This document shows positions 17,745 through 26,701 of a stretch of DNA of 64,000 bases, piece by piece (the first letter of the stretch is position 1; every line of letters starts with the position of its first letter). The notes beneath the pieces were generated by a model, which saw nothing but the letters and a program-made list of their open reading frames with translations, was not told the DNA's origin and ran no database searches. Position numbers and translations under genes: made by a program. Origin of the DNA: Wohlfahrtiimonas larvae (GTDB lineage: Bacteria; Pseudomonadota; Gammaproteobacteria; Cardiobacteriales; Wohlfahrtiimonadaceae); the NCBI RefSeq assembly GCF_039543665.1, contig NZ_BAABKE010000003.1, positions 62,001-126,000 on the forward strand. The letters are read 5' to 3'.

Positions 17745-18380
17745 TTAAAGCATGGAAACAATATCTCTTGGTTCTGCACGCATCATATAGTTTGTTTCCA
17801 CAAATGCATAAGTGATTTTTCCAGAAGGCGCGACCACATAAGTTGCAGGAATTGGTAATTCAAAAGAATCATCACCATTGATAATGGTTAAATCTGCACC
17901 CATTTTTTTATAAAGATCACGAATGTTTTCATCCAATGTAAATACTAATCCAAACTGCCTAGCAATTTGATTATATTGATCAGCAATCAGAGTGAGATCA
18001 ATCTTTTTTTCAACTTTTAATTGTGCGCTATACTCTTCCATCTGAGGAGAAATAAATAAAAATTGCTGTTTGGATAAATTCAACTGATGAATAACTTGAT
18101 GATAATCTGCTAGCTCGGCCATACAGAAAGGACACCAATTACCACGGAAAAAATTAATAATCACAGCACCATGTTTCAATAAATCATACAAATTAATTGT
18201 TTGACCATCCGTATCTAATACAATAATCTCTGGGGCTTGATCCCCAATTTTCAGAGCTTTCTGATCAATTTTCTTCTCTATTAATGCATTGAGATCCTTA
18301 CCAAATGCATCTAAAACTTCACCAGAGAACTCCTCTGCCATTTCATCTTGAATCTTTTCTAAAGCTTCCTGTAATGCCAT
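17745..18380 (-). CDS. Peroxiredoxin-like AhpC/TSA family protein
   Basis: A 211-residue thioredoxin-fold protein. After a helical N-terminus of about 45 residues, GDQAPEIIVLDTDGQTINL opens the AhpC/TSA domain, and FFRGNWCPFCMAEL carries a C-P-F-C pair where peroxiredoxins have their peroxidatic Cys. The usual Thr three residues before that Cys is absent (Gly-Asn-Trp-Cys). It therefore belongs to the peroxiredoxin-like group in which a thioredoxin-type CxxC occupies the active site, so it may act as a thiol oxidoreductase rather than a classical peroxidase. Cytoplasmic, with AAGGA before the ATG. Convergent with metH; a separate unit from the downstream YpfJ gene. Confidence 0.82.
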   Translation of the reverse strand: MALQEALEKIQDEMAEEFSGEVLDAFGKDLNALIEKKIDQKALKIGDQAPEIIVLDTDGQTINLYDLLKHGAVIINFFRGNWCPFCMAELADYHQVIHQLNLSKQQFLFISPQMEEYSAQLKVEKKIDLTLIADQYNQIARQFGLVFTLDENIRDLYKKMGADLTIINGDDSFELPIPATYVVAPSGKITYAFVETNYMMRAEPRDIVSML

Positions 18381-18521
18381 AATTATTCCTTGCTATTTTA
18401 TAATATTATCTTTAATTTTTTCTCTTACTCTTATCCATATAATTGTATAAATGTTCATAACAAAATAGTTCCATATGAAGATAGTACGCATTTAAAAATA
18501 TTGAGAATAATATTTTCAGCG

Positions 18522-19379
18522 TTAATTAAATGTATTACAAGCTTGGATGCTACCTGTTGTAAAACCTTTCTTAAACCAAGCTTGACGTTCTTTTGATGTG
18601 CCATGCGTAAAACTATCAGGCACAACTCGCCCACCACTTTGTTGCTGTAAACGATCATCACCAATTGCAGAAGCTGTATTCATGGCAGATTCAAAATCAC
18701 CCACTTCCATCAAACCTTTATCTTTCACGTATTTCCCCCAAATACCTGCAAAGCAATCCGCTTGCAACTCTTGTTTTACAGACAACTGATTGGCTTGCTT
18801 TTGACTCATTTGGCTTTGCAATTCTCGAACTTTCCGATTAATCCCCAACAAGTTTTGGATATGATGTCCAACTTCATGCGCAATCACATAACCTTGTGCG
18901 AAATCACCACCACCGCCTAAACTACGCTTCATATCGTTATAAAATGATAAATCAATATACACCTTATAATCTGCAGGACAATAAAATGGCCCCATTGCGG
19001 CTTGGCCATAGCCACAAGCTGTTGAGGTTTGCCCTGTATATAAAACCAATTTAGGTGCTTGATAATTTTTACCTGACTTTTCAAACTCAGCTTGCCACAA
19101 ATCCTCTGTCATCCCTAAAGCTACTGCTGTGAAATTTGCCATACGCTCTTCTTGAGGAGATGCTTTAGTTTGACTTTGTGTTTGGGCTTGCTGTGGAATT
19201 TCACCATTCAATAATGGCGTTAAATCTACGCCATAATAACCTGCCACTAATACGACAATTAACAAAACAGCGCCTGCCTTACCTTTTATAGGAATTGGTA
19301 ATCCCCCCAAACCTTGTTGGCGATCTGATCCGCGTCGATCTTCGATATTGTGACTACGTCTTTCATTTTCCCAGCGCAT
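18522..19379 (-). CDS. ypfJ: YpfJ/KPN_02809 family neutral zinc metallopeptidase
   Basis: A 285-residue single-pass membrane protein. The N-terminus is charged (MRWENERRSHNIEDRRGSD), a TM helix follows at about residues 35-55, and then a periplasmic domain with the zinc protease motif HEVGHHIQN. Cys residues in TACGYGQAAMGPFYCP and the segment ADCFAGIWGKY are family features, as is the C-terminal HGTSKERQAWF. The family is widespread and uncharacterised in detail. An ATG at 19377-19379 with GTGAGA upstream is chosen over a TTG 15 bases earlier. It is followed on the same strand by the peroxiredoxin, 141 bp away, probably as an independent unit. Confidence 0.88.
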   Translation of the reverse strand: MRWENERRSHNIEDRRGSDRQQGLGGLPIPIKGKAGAVLLIVVLVAGYYGVDLTPLLNGEIPQQAQTQSQTKASPQEERMANFTAVALGMTEDLWQAEFEKSGKNYQAPKLVLYTGQTSTACGYGQAAMGPFYCPADYKVYIDLSFYNDMKRSLGGGGDFAQGYVIAHEVGHHIQNLLGINRKVRELQSQMSQKQANQLSVKQELQADCFAGIWGKYVKDKGLMEVGDFESAMNTASAIGDDRLQQQSGGRVVPDSFTHGTSKERQAWFKKGFTTGSIQACNTFN

Positions 19380-19449
19380 TGATCTCACTTTCAATAATGA
19401 TTAAATCATTCAGTATAAAACATGATCAATAATATTGATCTCATGTTTG

Positions 19450-19878
19450 CTATGACCTAACAATTTTTTTTCTAACTTTGTCATAGCACCAATTATAAAT
19501 ATAGGTATAAAATAAGAAAAAAATCAAAAAGCCAATTTCAATCATAAAAGCTTCCACTAAGCTTACTTTTAAAAAGAAAGCAATCATTGGTACCGTAAAT
19601 ATCACTAATGTACTTTCAAAACCAATTGCATGTAACATTCGAATTTTAACAGGTCGATCACCATTCACAAATGGAAAAATACGATCGAATAACCAATTAA
19701 AAACAATATTTAACAGTAAAGCTGTCACAGAAATTAATACTGATAAAATTCCCATCGATGAAATAGGTTTATTCAATATAAAAACTCCTATTAACATAGT
19801 GAAAATAATGGCAAAAAACTCAAAAGTAAATGCATGAAAAATTCGTTCTTTTACCGAACGATGGTTAGATAGTGCCAT
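19450..19878 (-). CDS. PACE-family efflux protein (AceI-like)
   Basis: A 142-residue inner-membrane protein with four helices made of two homologous halves, each starting with the same motif: RIFHAFTFEF near residue 12 and RMLHAIGFES near residue 82. This is the bacterial transmembrane pair of the proteobacterial antimicrobial compound efflux family. AceI exports chlorhexidine and, natively, short diamines such as cadaverine and putrescine in exchange for protons; the Glu of the first motif is the key acidic residue and is present. AceI-type genes usually sit beside a LysR regulator; here the divergent neighbour is a MocR-type regulator, 202 bp away. Confidence 0.88.
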   Translation of the reverse strand: MALSNHRSVKERIFHAFTFEFFAIIFTMLIGVFILNKPISSMGILSVLISVTALLLNIVFNWLFDRIFPFVNGDRPVKIRMLHAIGFESTLVIFTVPMIAFFLKVSLVEAFMIEIGFLIFFLFYTYIYNWCYDKVRKKIVRS

Positions 19879-19976
19879 AAAATAAAATTGTAATTAAAAA
19901 CAGATCCTTATTATAGAGCAAATATCATCAGAGCTATAACTCATTCATTTCATCATTCAATAGATGTATTTCTATG

Positions 19977-20000
19977 AAAATCAGAATAAATATTGATTTT
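19977..20000. promoter_or_regulatory. Inverted repeat in the PACE-MocR divergent promoter region
   Basis: AAAATCA, ten bases, TGATTTT, a perfect 7-bp inverted repeat about 80 bp before the MocR gene and 100 bp before the PACE gene. It is a candidate operator for the regulator; in AT-rich DNA chance is not excluded. Confidence 0.3.
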
Positions 20001-20080
20001 ATCAAAACATTTAGAGGAAAATGGATCATAATTCTATTTTTAAGTTTTTAACCTTCTCTATCTCAGTTGAATGATTCTCT

Positions 20081-21499
20081 ATGAAACTATATGAAAAATT
20101 TGCCAGTGAACTGATTGAACTGATCCGCAATGGTACACTCAAAGGTTCTGAAAAATTACCTTCCATTCGTCAAGCAAGTAAACGTTATGGCATCAGCCAA
20201 GCAACTGTCATAGAAGCTTATTATTTATTAGAAACTCAAGGACTCATTGTTGCGAAAGATCGTTCAGGATTCTATGTCCGACCAACACTGAATCATGCCC
20301 TTAAAAGCCCTAAACAAATTACTAACACATCACAAACAACTGAAGTGAATGTCAGTAATCTTATTTTTGCTACTTTACAAAATGAAAAAGAGTCCGATAC
20401 GATTCCTTTAGGGACTGCCTTTCCTAGCCCCGCAATGTTCCCCATCACTGAGCTTGCTCAAAGTATGAATAAAGCTATGCGGCATTTAACACAATATGCT
20501 GATGAGCTTATTGCAGATATGCCAATTGGTAATCCTGAATTAATTCGTCAAATCGAGTTACGTTATCGTTTAAGTGGCACAGCTGTTTCACCGGATGAAA
20601 TTATCATTACCAATGGTGCTATTGAAGCACTCAGCCTATCATTACAGGCTATTACCCAAGCTGGTGACCTAATTGCTATTGAATCTCCTTCCTTCTATGT
20701 CACATTACAACTATTGGAGCGATTACAATTAAAAGCAATTGAGATCCCTGTTGACCCTATTTCTGGCATGGATATCTCAGTGCTCGCAGATTCTCTTGAG
20801 AAATTTGACATTAAAGCTGTTGTTTTAATGACTAATTTTCAAAATCCTTTAGGCGTTTCATTATCTAGTGAAAAAAGACAACATTTAATGCAACTGATTC
20901 AACACTACCAATTACCAACATTGATTGATGATGTTTATGGAGAACTCTACTTTAGTAAAACAATGACTGCTTCCTTAAAATCACTAGACGAATCAGGACT
21001 AATCATTCACTGTAGCTCTTTTTCTAAATGTTTAGCACCGGGTTTTCGTATTGGCTGGTTAGCAGGTGGAAAATTTACCGAATCCATTGAACGATTAAAA
21101 TTAATGAGCACGCTCTCACCATCTGTACCTGCGCAATTAGCCATTGCATATTATTTACAGCGCAATCATTATGACCGGCACTTGCAACGTCTTAGATATC
21201 AATTAGCCCTCTCTCAACGTTTAATGCTTTCAGCTATATCCCGTTATTTCCCATCCAACACAGCCGTTACAGAGCCTAGCGGGGGATACTTCTTATGGGT
21301 AGAATTAGATGAAAGTATCAATACATTAGAACTTTACCAAAAGGCATTGGAACATAAAATCAGCATTGCACCAGGCCCTATTTTTTCTGCTTCTCAAAAA
21401 TTCCAACACTGTATTCGTTTGAATTACGGTATGAAATGGACTCAAGAAATAGAAGAGGCCATGCTGACATTGGGCAATATCATTAAAAAAATCATTTAA
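20081..21499 (+). CDS. MocR-type GntR regulator with aminotransferase domain
   Basis: A 472-residue PLP-dependent transcription factor. Residues 1-75 form a GntR winged helix (LPSIRQASKRYGISQATVIEAYYLLETQGL). After a linker comes a fold-type-I aminotransferase domain with ITNGAIEAL, NFQNPLG, the PLP-phosphate and Asp region LIDDVYGEL, and the Schiff-base Lys in SSFSKCLAPGFRIGW. All catalytic-site residues are intact, so it should bind PLP and sense an amine or amino acid through it. The divergent PACE diamine exporter would be a natural target, since a diamine can form an aldimine with PLP; this is inference. The co-directional cioAB genes begin 144 bp downstream. Confidence 0.9.
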   Translation: MKLYEKFASELIELIRNGTLKGSEKLPSIRQASKRYGISQATVIEAYYLLETQGLIVAKDRSGFYVRPTLNHALKSPKQITNTSQTTEVNVSNLIFATLQNEKESDTIPLGTAFPSPAMFPITELAQSMNKAMRHLTQYADELIADMPIGNPELIRQIELRYRLSGTAVSPDEIIITNGAIEALSLSLQAITQAGDLIAIESPSFYVTLQLLERLQLKAIEIPVDPISGMDISVLADSLEKFDIKAVVLMTNFQNPLGVSLSSEKRQHLMQLIQHYQLPTLIDDVYGELYFSKTMTASLKSLDESGLIIHCSSFSKCLAPGFRIGWLAGGKFTESIERLKLMSTLSPSVPAQLAIAYYLQRNHYDRHLQRLRYQLALSQRLMLSAISRYFPSNTAVTEPSGGYFLWVELDESINTLELYQKALEHKISIAPGPIFSASQKFQHCIRLNYGMKWTQEIEEAMLTLGNIIKKII

Positions 21500-21643
21500 A
21501 ATATAAACAAGATACTTATAAAATCAATAAATTAATTAAAACTGTTATGTTTTTTATCTCAAAACTGTATCTGTATTGTTTCTAATCTGATTGTAGAATG
21601 GGCACACCAAAAATGCCAGTCATTGCAGTCATAGGAGCAAAAC

Positions 21644-22978
21644 ATGTTTGGGCTAGAAGCGCTAGATTTAGCGCGTATACAATTCGCATTCACAGTTTCA
21701 TTTCACATCATATTCCCCGCCATTACGATTGGATTAGCAACATACCTTGCAGTACTAGAAGCTTTATGGCTCAAAACAAATCAACCCAAATACATTAATT
21801 TATTTAACTTTTGGAGCAAAATTTTTGCCGTTAATTTTGGTATGGGTGTTGTTTCAGGTGTTGTTATGGCATTCCAATTCGGTACACATTGGAGTGAATT
21901 TTCAAGATTCGCAGGCGGCATCACAGGCCCATTATTAACTTACGAAGTCACCACTGCATTCTTCTTAGAAGCAGGCTTTTTAGGTGTCATGATGTTTGGA
22001 CGCAATAAAGTCAGCAAAGGCATGCATTTCTTTGCAACATGTATGGTTGCACTCGGCACAAATATCTCTATGTTCTGGATTTTATCATCCAACAGCTGGA
22101 TGCAAACGCCAACAGGTTACGAAATTATCGATAATCAAGTAGTACCAAAAGATTGGCTTGCAGTTGTTTTTAATCCTTCCTTCATCTATCGATTAGTACA
22201 TATGGCAATCGCTGTATTCATGACGACAGCATTATTCATTGGAGCAGTCGGTGCATGGCATTTATTAAAAGGTGATCAACGCCCTGAAAACAAAACAATG
22301 TTTTCGATGGCGATGTGGCTATTATTAGCTGCCATTCCATTACAGTTTTTAGCAGGCGACCTGCATGGTTTAAATACACTTAAACATCAACCCATGAAAG
22401 TTGCTGCGATGGAAGGTCATTGGGAAAATATAGGCAATGAGCCAACGCCGTTAATTCTATTCGCAATCCCAGATATGGCACAAGAAAAGAACCATTTTGA
22501 GATCAAAATCCCTGCGCTTGCAAGTTTGATTTTAACGCATAGTTTGACTGAACAAGTACCGGCATTAAAAGAAGTTGCCAAAGAAGATCGCCCAAATGTG
22601 CCATTAGTATTTTGGAGCTTCCGCATCATGGTTGGCTTAGGTTGCTTAATGCTACTCACAGCTGTGATCAGCCTTTACCAACGTAAAAAACAAACATTCT
22701 ACACCAATAAAAACTGGCTTCGCCTTGTGATTGCAATGGGTCCAACAGGTTTAATCGCAATCTTAGCAGGATGGTTTGTGACAGAAGTGGGCCGTCAACC
22801 TTGGGTAGTTTATGGATTGCTACGTACCCAAGATGCTGTTTCACCGCACACAACGTTGCACATGAGTATCAGTTTAATCAGCTTCATCATAGTCTATGCA
22901 TTGGTCTTCATCACAGGTTATTTATATATGATCAAGCTCATGAAAAAAGGCGTTAACACTACACAAGGAGCAAACTAA
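21644..22978 (+). CDS. cioA: Cytochrome bd-type quinol oxidase subunit I (CioA/CydA, short Q-loop)
   Basis: Haem-bearing subunit of a terminal oxidase that reduces oxygen to water at the inner membrane. The N-terminal QFAFTVSFHIIFPAITIG holds the axial His for the high-spin haem, RLVHMAIA holds the second haem His, and GRQPWVVYGLLRT is the family C-terminal signature. At 444 residues it is about 80 shorter than E. coli CydA because the quinol loop is short, as in the cyanide-insensitive CioA class. AGGAG precedes the ATG by seven bases. Its stop overlaps the start of subunit II, and a DUF2474 gene follows, completing the usual CioAB layout. Confidence 0.93.
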   Translation: MFGLEALDLARIQFAFTVSFHIIFPAITIGLATYLAVLEALWLKTNQPKYINLFNFWSKIFAVNFGMGVVSGVVMAFQFGTHWSEFSRFAGGITGPLLTYEVTTAFFLEAGFLGVMMFGRNKVSKGMHFFATCMVALGTNISMFWILSSNSWMQTPTGYEIIDNQVVPKDWLAVVFNPSFIYRLVHMAIAVFMTTALFIGAVGAWHLLKGDQRPENKTMFSMAMWLLLAAIPLQFLAGDLHGLNTLKHQPMKVAAMEGHWENIGNEPTPLILFAIPDMAQEKNHFEIKIPALASLILTHSLTEQVPALKEVAKEDRPNVPLVFWSFRIMVGLGCLMLLTAVISLYQRKKQTFYTNKNWLRLVIAMGPTGLIAILAGWFVTEVGRQPWVVYGLLRTQDAVSPHTTLHMSISLISFIIVYALVFITGYLYMIKLMKKGVNTTQGAN

Positions 22979-23970
22979 TGAGCACAACATTTGATCCTTC
23001 ATTCATCTGGGCAGCATTAATTATTATTGGCGTCACAATTTATATCATCACAGATGGATTTGACTTAGGAATTGGCATTTTACTCCCCTTCATCAAAAAT
23101 GAAGCAGAACAAGATCAATTCATTGATAGTATTGCCCCAATTTGGGATGGCAATGAAACATGGTTAGTTCTAGGCGGTGCCGCATTAATGGGGGCTTTTC
23201 CATTGGCTTATGCAGTGATTCTAGAAGCCTTTACGATTCCTATTGTCATCATGCTATTTGCTTTGATTTTACGTGGCGTTGCTTTTGAGTTTCGTGTGCA
23301 CTCTAATCACAAATTACTTTGGACACGTGCATTCATCATTGGTTCATGGGGAGCAAGCTTCATGCAAGGCGCAATGGCTGGAGCATTCTTACAAGGCTTT
23401 GATATGAATGGTCAGAAGTTCATCGGCACAGATATGGATTGGCTGACACCGTTTTCAGTTTTGACTGGACTTGGCTTGGTGATCGCTTTTGCATTAATTG
23501 GCAATTATTGGGGAATGATGAAATGTCAAACTAGCATCAGAAATCGCTTGGCTAAACTCAGTCAACCTATCTTAATGACGTTGATCATAGCTTTAGCATT
23601 GATCGCTCTCCTAATGCGCGCCTCAAGTAATATCAATTATGACTTGGATAATGGTCGGAAGATCATCATTGCAGCATGTTTCATCTTAATCCTTGTAATC
23701 ACAATCATCTTATTTACTGCAAAAATTAAAGATATGACAAAATTCCTATTAACACTTGGTATTGTATGTTTAGGCATGATCGGCTTTATGACGATGTTTT
23801 TCCCTTACATCATTCCACCAAGCTTAACATTAACCGATGCAGCTTCATCAAGTGCTAGTCAAATGTTCTCTCTCGTTGGCACATTGATCATGCTCCCAAT
23901 CATTCTGCTCTACTTAAGCTGGACGTATTACGTATTTCGCGGCAAAGTTTCGTCGGAGGTTCATTACTGA
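22978..23970 (+). CDS. cioB: Cytochrome bd-type quinol oxidase subunit II (CioB/CydB)
   Basis: A 330-residue membrane subunit with eight or nine helices. The family start ITDGFDLGIGILLPF is clear, followed by GNETWLVLGGAALMGAFPLAYAV and LRGVAFEFR; the conserved Trp-Asp-Gly-Asn-Glu-Thr run is intact. It supports assembly of subunit I rather than binding haem. The ATG shares a base with the cioA stop (TAATG arrangement), and its own TGA overlaps the next ATG by one base. The three genes are thus translationally coupled. Confidence 0.94.
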   Translation: MSTTFDPSFIWAALIIIGVTIYIITDGFDLGIGILLPFIKNEAEQDQFIDSIAPIWDGNETWLVLGGAALMGAFPLAYAVILEAFTIPIVIMLFALILRGVAFEFRVHSNHKLLWTRAFIIGSWGASFMQGAMAGAFLQGFDMNGQKFIGTDMDWLTPFSVLTGLGLVIAFALIGNYWGMMKCQTSIRNRLAKLSQPILMTLIIALALIALLMRASSNINYDLDNGRKIIIAACFILILVITIILFTAKIKDMTKFLLTLGIVCLGMIGFMTMFFPYIIPPSLTLTDAASSSASQMFSLVGTLIMLPIILLYLSWTYYVFRGKVSSEVHY

Positions 23971-24101
23971 TGTCTAATCACAATTCAACATTGAAACAAT
24001 TGGGCTGGATGTTCCTATTATGGTGCAGCGGTGTTGGTGGATTATTCATCATTGCTTTAATCATCCGATTCATGCTGACTTCAGCAGGTTTAACAAGTTA
24101 A
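23970..24101 (+). CDS. DUF2474 family microprotein, third gene of the cioAB operon
   Basis: A 43-residue single-TM protein, too short for ordinary gene-length cut-offs. The sequence begins MSNHNSTLKQLGWMFLLWC, runs through one helix (about residues 11-37) and ends LTSAGLTS. The LGW start, Trp in the helix and Arg near its end match the DUF2474 pattern found beside CioAB-type oxidases. By analogy with CydX of E. coli it probably stabilises the oxidase, but the two families are not obviously homologous. Its ATG overlaps the cioB TGA by one base; GGAGG lies 12 bases upstream inside cioB. Confidence 0.85.
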   Translation: MSNHNSTLKQLGWMFLLWCSGVGGLFIIALIIRFMLTSAGLTS

Positions 24102-24194
24102 AAAATAATGCATCTCCATCAGCCCCCTTACTCCCAAGTTATCATCCCATCTTTTTAATCTGAGATGTGATACCCTTGCTGATTGGGATGCGCC

Positions 24195-25151
24195 CTATCC
24201 CCTAATTGGAGAAGGCGTCATGCTTTCTCCTTCTTTTTGTCCAGTTTTTGCTGTGTGATTCACCAAATAAATTGCCAAAAATATCAAGAAACAGCCCAAG
24301 ATAAATTTGAATGTTAATGCTTCACCCAAGAATATGATGGCAAAAGCTGTCGCAAACATGGGCACTAAAAATAAAAATGAAGACGTTTGGGAAACGCCAC
24401 CCTTTTGCAAAGCCATAAACCACAATGAAAAAGAGCCAATGGATGCAGGAATAATTAGCCAAACCAAGTTAAACCAACCTAAACCACTCAACTTAGCCCA
24501 ATCATAGGATTCTGATGATGATAATGAAATCACAGATAAGATAAATCCACCCATCAACATCTGCCAACCTGCCAAGCTAAATGGCGTGCTATCAATCCGA
24601 CAAAAGCTTCTGACAGAAATTGTACACAATGCCCAACTTAAAGCACCGAGTAATGCAAAGATCATACCTAAATAGCTTCCGCCCTTGCCTAATTTTAAGC
24701 ACAAAATCACGCCCAAAATACCAATCAATAAACCAATTAAGCGCTTCATTGTCAGCTTTTCCATTTTTGTGAAATGTGCCAAAATTAAAACCCATAAAGG
24801 ATTCGTAAAAAATAGAACGGATGCTAAGGCCGAATCAATACGCATCAATGCTAGATTTAAAAATCCCATGGCAGCTGCCGTTTGTAATAAGCCCACGATG
24901 GAAACATTCAAGAAGCCCAAAAACATAGAACCTCTAAATGTTGGAATCACACCAGCTAAACCATATTGATAACGACAAATGGCTAAAACAATCATCCCTG
25001 CCACCACAAACCGCACACCGCCCAAGAAAAATGGTGGCAATGCTTCTGTTGAAATTAAGAACTTCCCTGTAGGAAATGAAGACCCCATACAAAAAGTCGC
25101 CACTAACAGTAGCACAATGAACCCTAGATTCTCTCGATTAATCACATTCAT
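24195..25151 (-). CDS. EamA-family DMT-superfamily permease
   Basis: A 318-residue inner-membrane protein with ten helices in two EamA repeats: FCMGSSFPTGKF opens the first, and LGALSWALCTISVRSF opens the second. These proteins export amino acids, metabolites or drugs; the substrate cannot be read from sequence. The C-terminal tail (QKEGESMTPSPIRG) is short and cytoplasmic. AGGG precedes the ATG. It is convergent with the cioAB operon; the 93 bp between them hold a GGGAT / ATCCC hairpin at the stop codon, too weak to call a terminator. Confidence 0.85.
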   Translation of the reverse strand: MNVINRENLGFIVLLLVATFCMGSSFPTGKFLISTEALPPFFLGGVRFVVAGMIVLAICRYQYGLAGVIPTFRGSMFLGFLNVSIVGLLQTAAAMGFLNLALMRIDSALASVLFFTNPLWVLILAHFTKMEKLTMKRLIGLLIGILGVILCLKLGKGGSYLGMIFALLGALSWALCTISVRSFCRIDSTPFSLAGWQMLMGGFILSVISLSSSESYDWAKLSGLGWFNLVWLIIPASIGSFSLWFMALQKGGVSQTSSFLFLVPMFATAFAIIFLGEALTFKFILGCFLIFLAIYLVNHTAKTGQKEGESMTPSPIRG

Positions 25152-25422
25152 CCCTTTGCTACTTTTTCGTAGCTTTTAATACCCTCACATATTAATTAGC
25201 AGATTATGATTAATTCGTCATACATTATTTACTATTTTATTCTAATTTTGTTTAATAACTCATACACATTATATTGCCAATTTACTTAAGCCATGATAGC
25301 TGTCATCAAGCGCAAGCGTGGGAATAGGAATAGTTATGCTATAATTTTTCATTTTATTTTGATCTTTACGCTGATAAAAACTAGCAATTCGAAAGATCTT
25401 TAATCAATGGCACTTCAATTTT

Positions 25423-26625
25423 ATGGCTCTGTTTACTCCTAAGAAACTTCCCAATGCAACGTTATTGGTGATTATTATTACGCTGATGGGCGCATTTGCA
25501 CCAATGTCGATAGATCTCTATTTACCTGCATTTTTACAAATTCAGGAAGGGTTAGGAACGACGGATTCCGAAGTAAAAAAGACCTTAACGCTCTTTTTAG
25601 TTGGGCTTTGTATTGGCATGATATTTTACGGGCCACTGTCGGATAAATATGGCCGCCGAAATATTATCCTAATTGGCGCAACAACCTACTCTTTAACGAG
25701 TATTGCAAGTACCTTTATTGCCAATATTGAAGGATTGCAGGTATTACGTTTAGTGCAAGCGATTGGTGCTGGCGCTTGTATGGTGGTTGGACGAGCAGTC
25801 ATTCGAGATGTCTTTAAGGGCAAGCAAGTAGCGGTAATGATGTCCGTTGTGCAGGTAATTATGATGATCGCCCCCTTATTAGCACCATTAGTTGGTGTGA
25901 TGTTGCTCTATGTTTTTGATAGCTGGCGCGCACTCTTTTGGGCATTAACCTTTTTTGGCTCTATGGCCTTTTTTCTCACCTTTTTCTTTTTACCAGAAAC
26001 TTATCATAAAGAAGAGCGCCCTGATATTACGTTGCGTGAAACATTTTATAATTACTTTTTAATCTTAAAAGATCGCCGCTCATTAGGTGCGATGCTTGGC
26101 TGTGCACTTCCTTCAGGTATTACGTTTGCGTATGTGACAGGATCATCTTATCTCTATCAGGCAAAGTACGGCATTTCAGAGCTCCATTTTAGTATTCTTT
26201 TTGGGTTAAATATTGTGGGAGTCATCGTCAGTGCATTCTTAAACATTATCTGTTTGCGCCGTTTTAATGTGATTACTTTGGTGATTTTTGGTTTAGGTTG
26301 GATGAGTCTTGCTGGTATTGTGATGTTAGTGATCGGCGATCATTCCTTGATAGGTTTCTTTATTTCAACATTCTTACTGATGTGTGTTTCTGGTTTTATC
26401 GGCAATAATATTGTGTCACAGATTATTGAGCTCAATTATCATCGTGCCGGCGCAGCAATGGCGCTGAACTCTTCGACACAATTCTTTGTGGGCGCAATCG
26501 CAAGCTTAATCGTCACACATCATCAAGAGATGTTAGTGCCAGTAATGGGCATTTCAGGCATCTTAGCGGTGATTGCTTATTTAATCCTCTATCAACCTTG
26601 GAGAGAAGTTAGAAAGACATTATGA
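25423..26625 (+). CDS. Bcr/CflA-type multidrug MFS transporter
   Basis: A 400-residue, 12-helix drug/H+ antiporter. The Bcr/CflA hallmark APMSIDLYLPAF lies in TM1, with Asp replacing hydrophobic residues, and the MFS loop motif appears as GPLSDKYGRRNIIL. The motif-C-like antiporter segment is around ALFWALTFFGS. Substrates of the family include bicyclomycin, chloramphenicol and small peptides. The 271 bp upstream are AT-rich with no clear operator. The start codon lacks a strong ribosome-binding site. Transcribed alone. Confidence 0.87.
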   Translation: MALFTPKKLPNATLLVIIITLMGAFAPMSIDLYLPAFLQIQEGLGTTDSEVKKTLTLFLVGLCIGMIFYGPLSDKYGRRNIILIGATTYSLTSIASTFIANIEGLQVLRLVQAIGAGACMVVGRAVIRDVFKGKQVAVMMSVVQVIMMIAPLLAPLVGVMLLYVFDSWRALFWALTFFGSMAFFLTFFFLPETYHKEERPDITLRETFYNYFLILKDRRSLGAMLGCALPSGITFAYVTGSSYLYQAKYGISELHFSILFGLNIVGVIVSAFLNIICLRRFNVITLVIFGLGWMSLAGIVMLVIGDHSLIGFFISTFLLMCVSGFIGNNIVSQIIELNYHRAGAAMALNSSTQFFVGAIASLIVTHHQEMLVPVMGISGILAVIAYLILYQPWREVRKTL

Positions 26626-26701
26626 TTAATCTCATCTTCTATTGATATTCGCAGACATTAAAGTATAACCTAATGCTTTTCTATTACCTTCAAGGATTCA
26701 C

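Noticed and set aside
21598..21798. 66-codon frame starting before cioA
   Set aside because: cioA has AGGAG and the conserved N-terminus; the other frame is a shadow.
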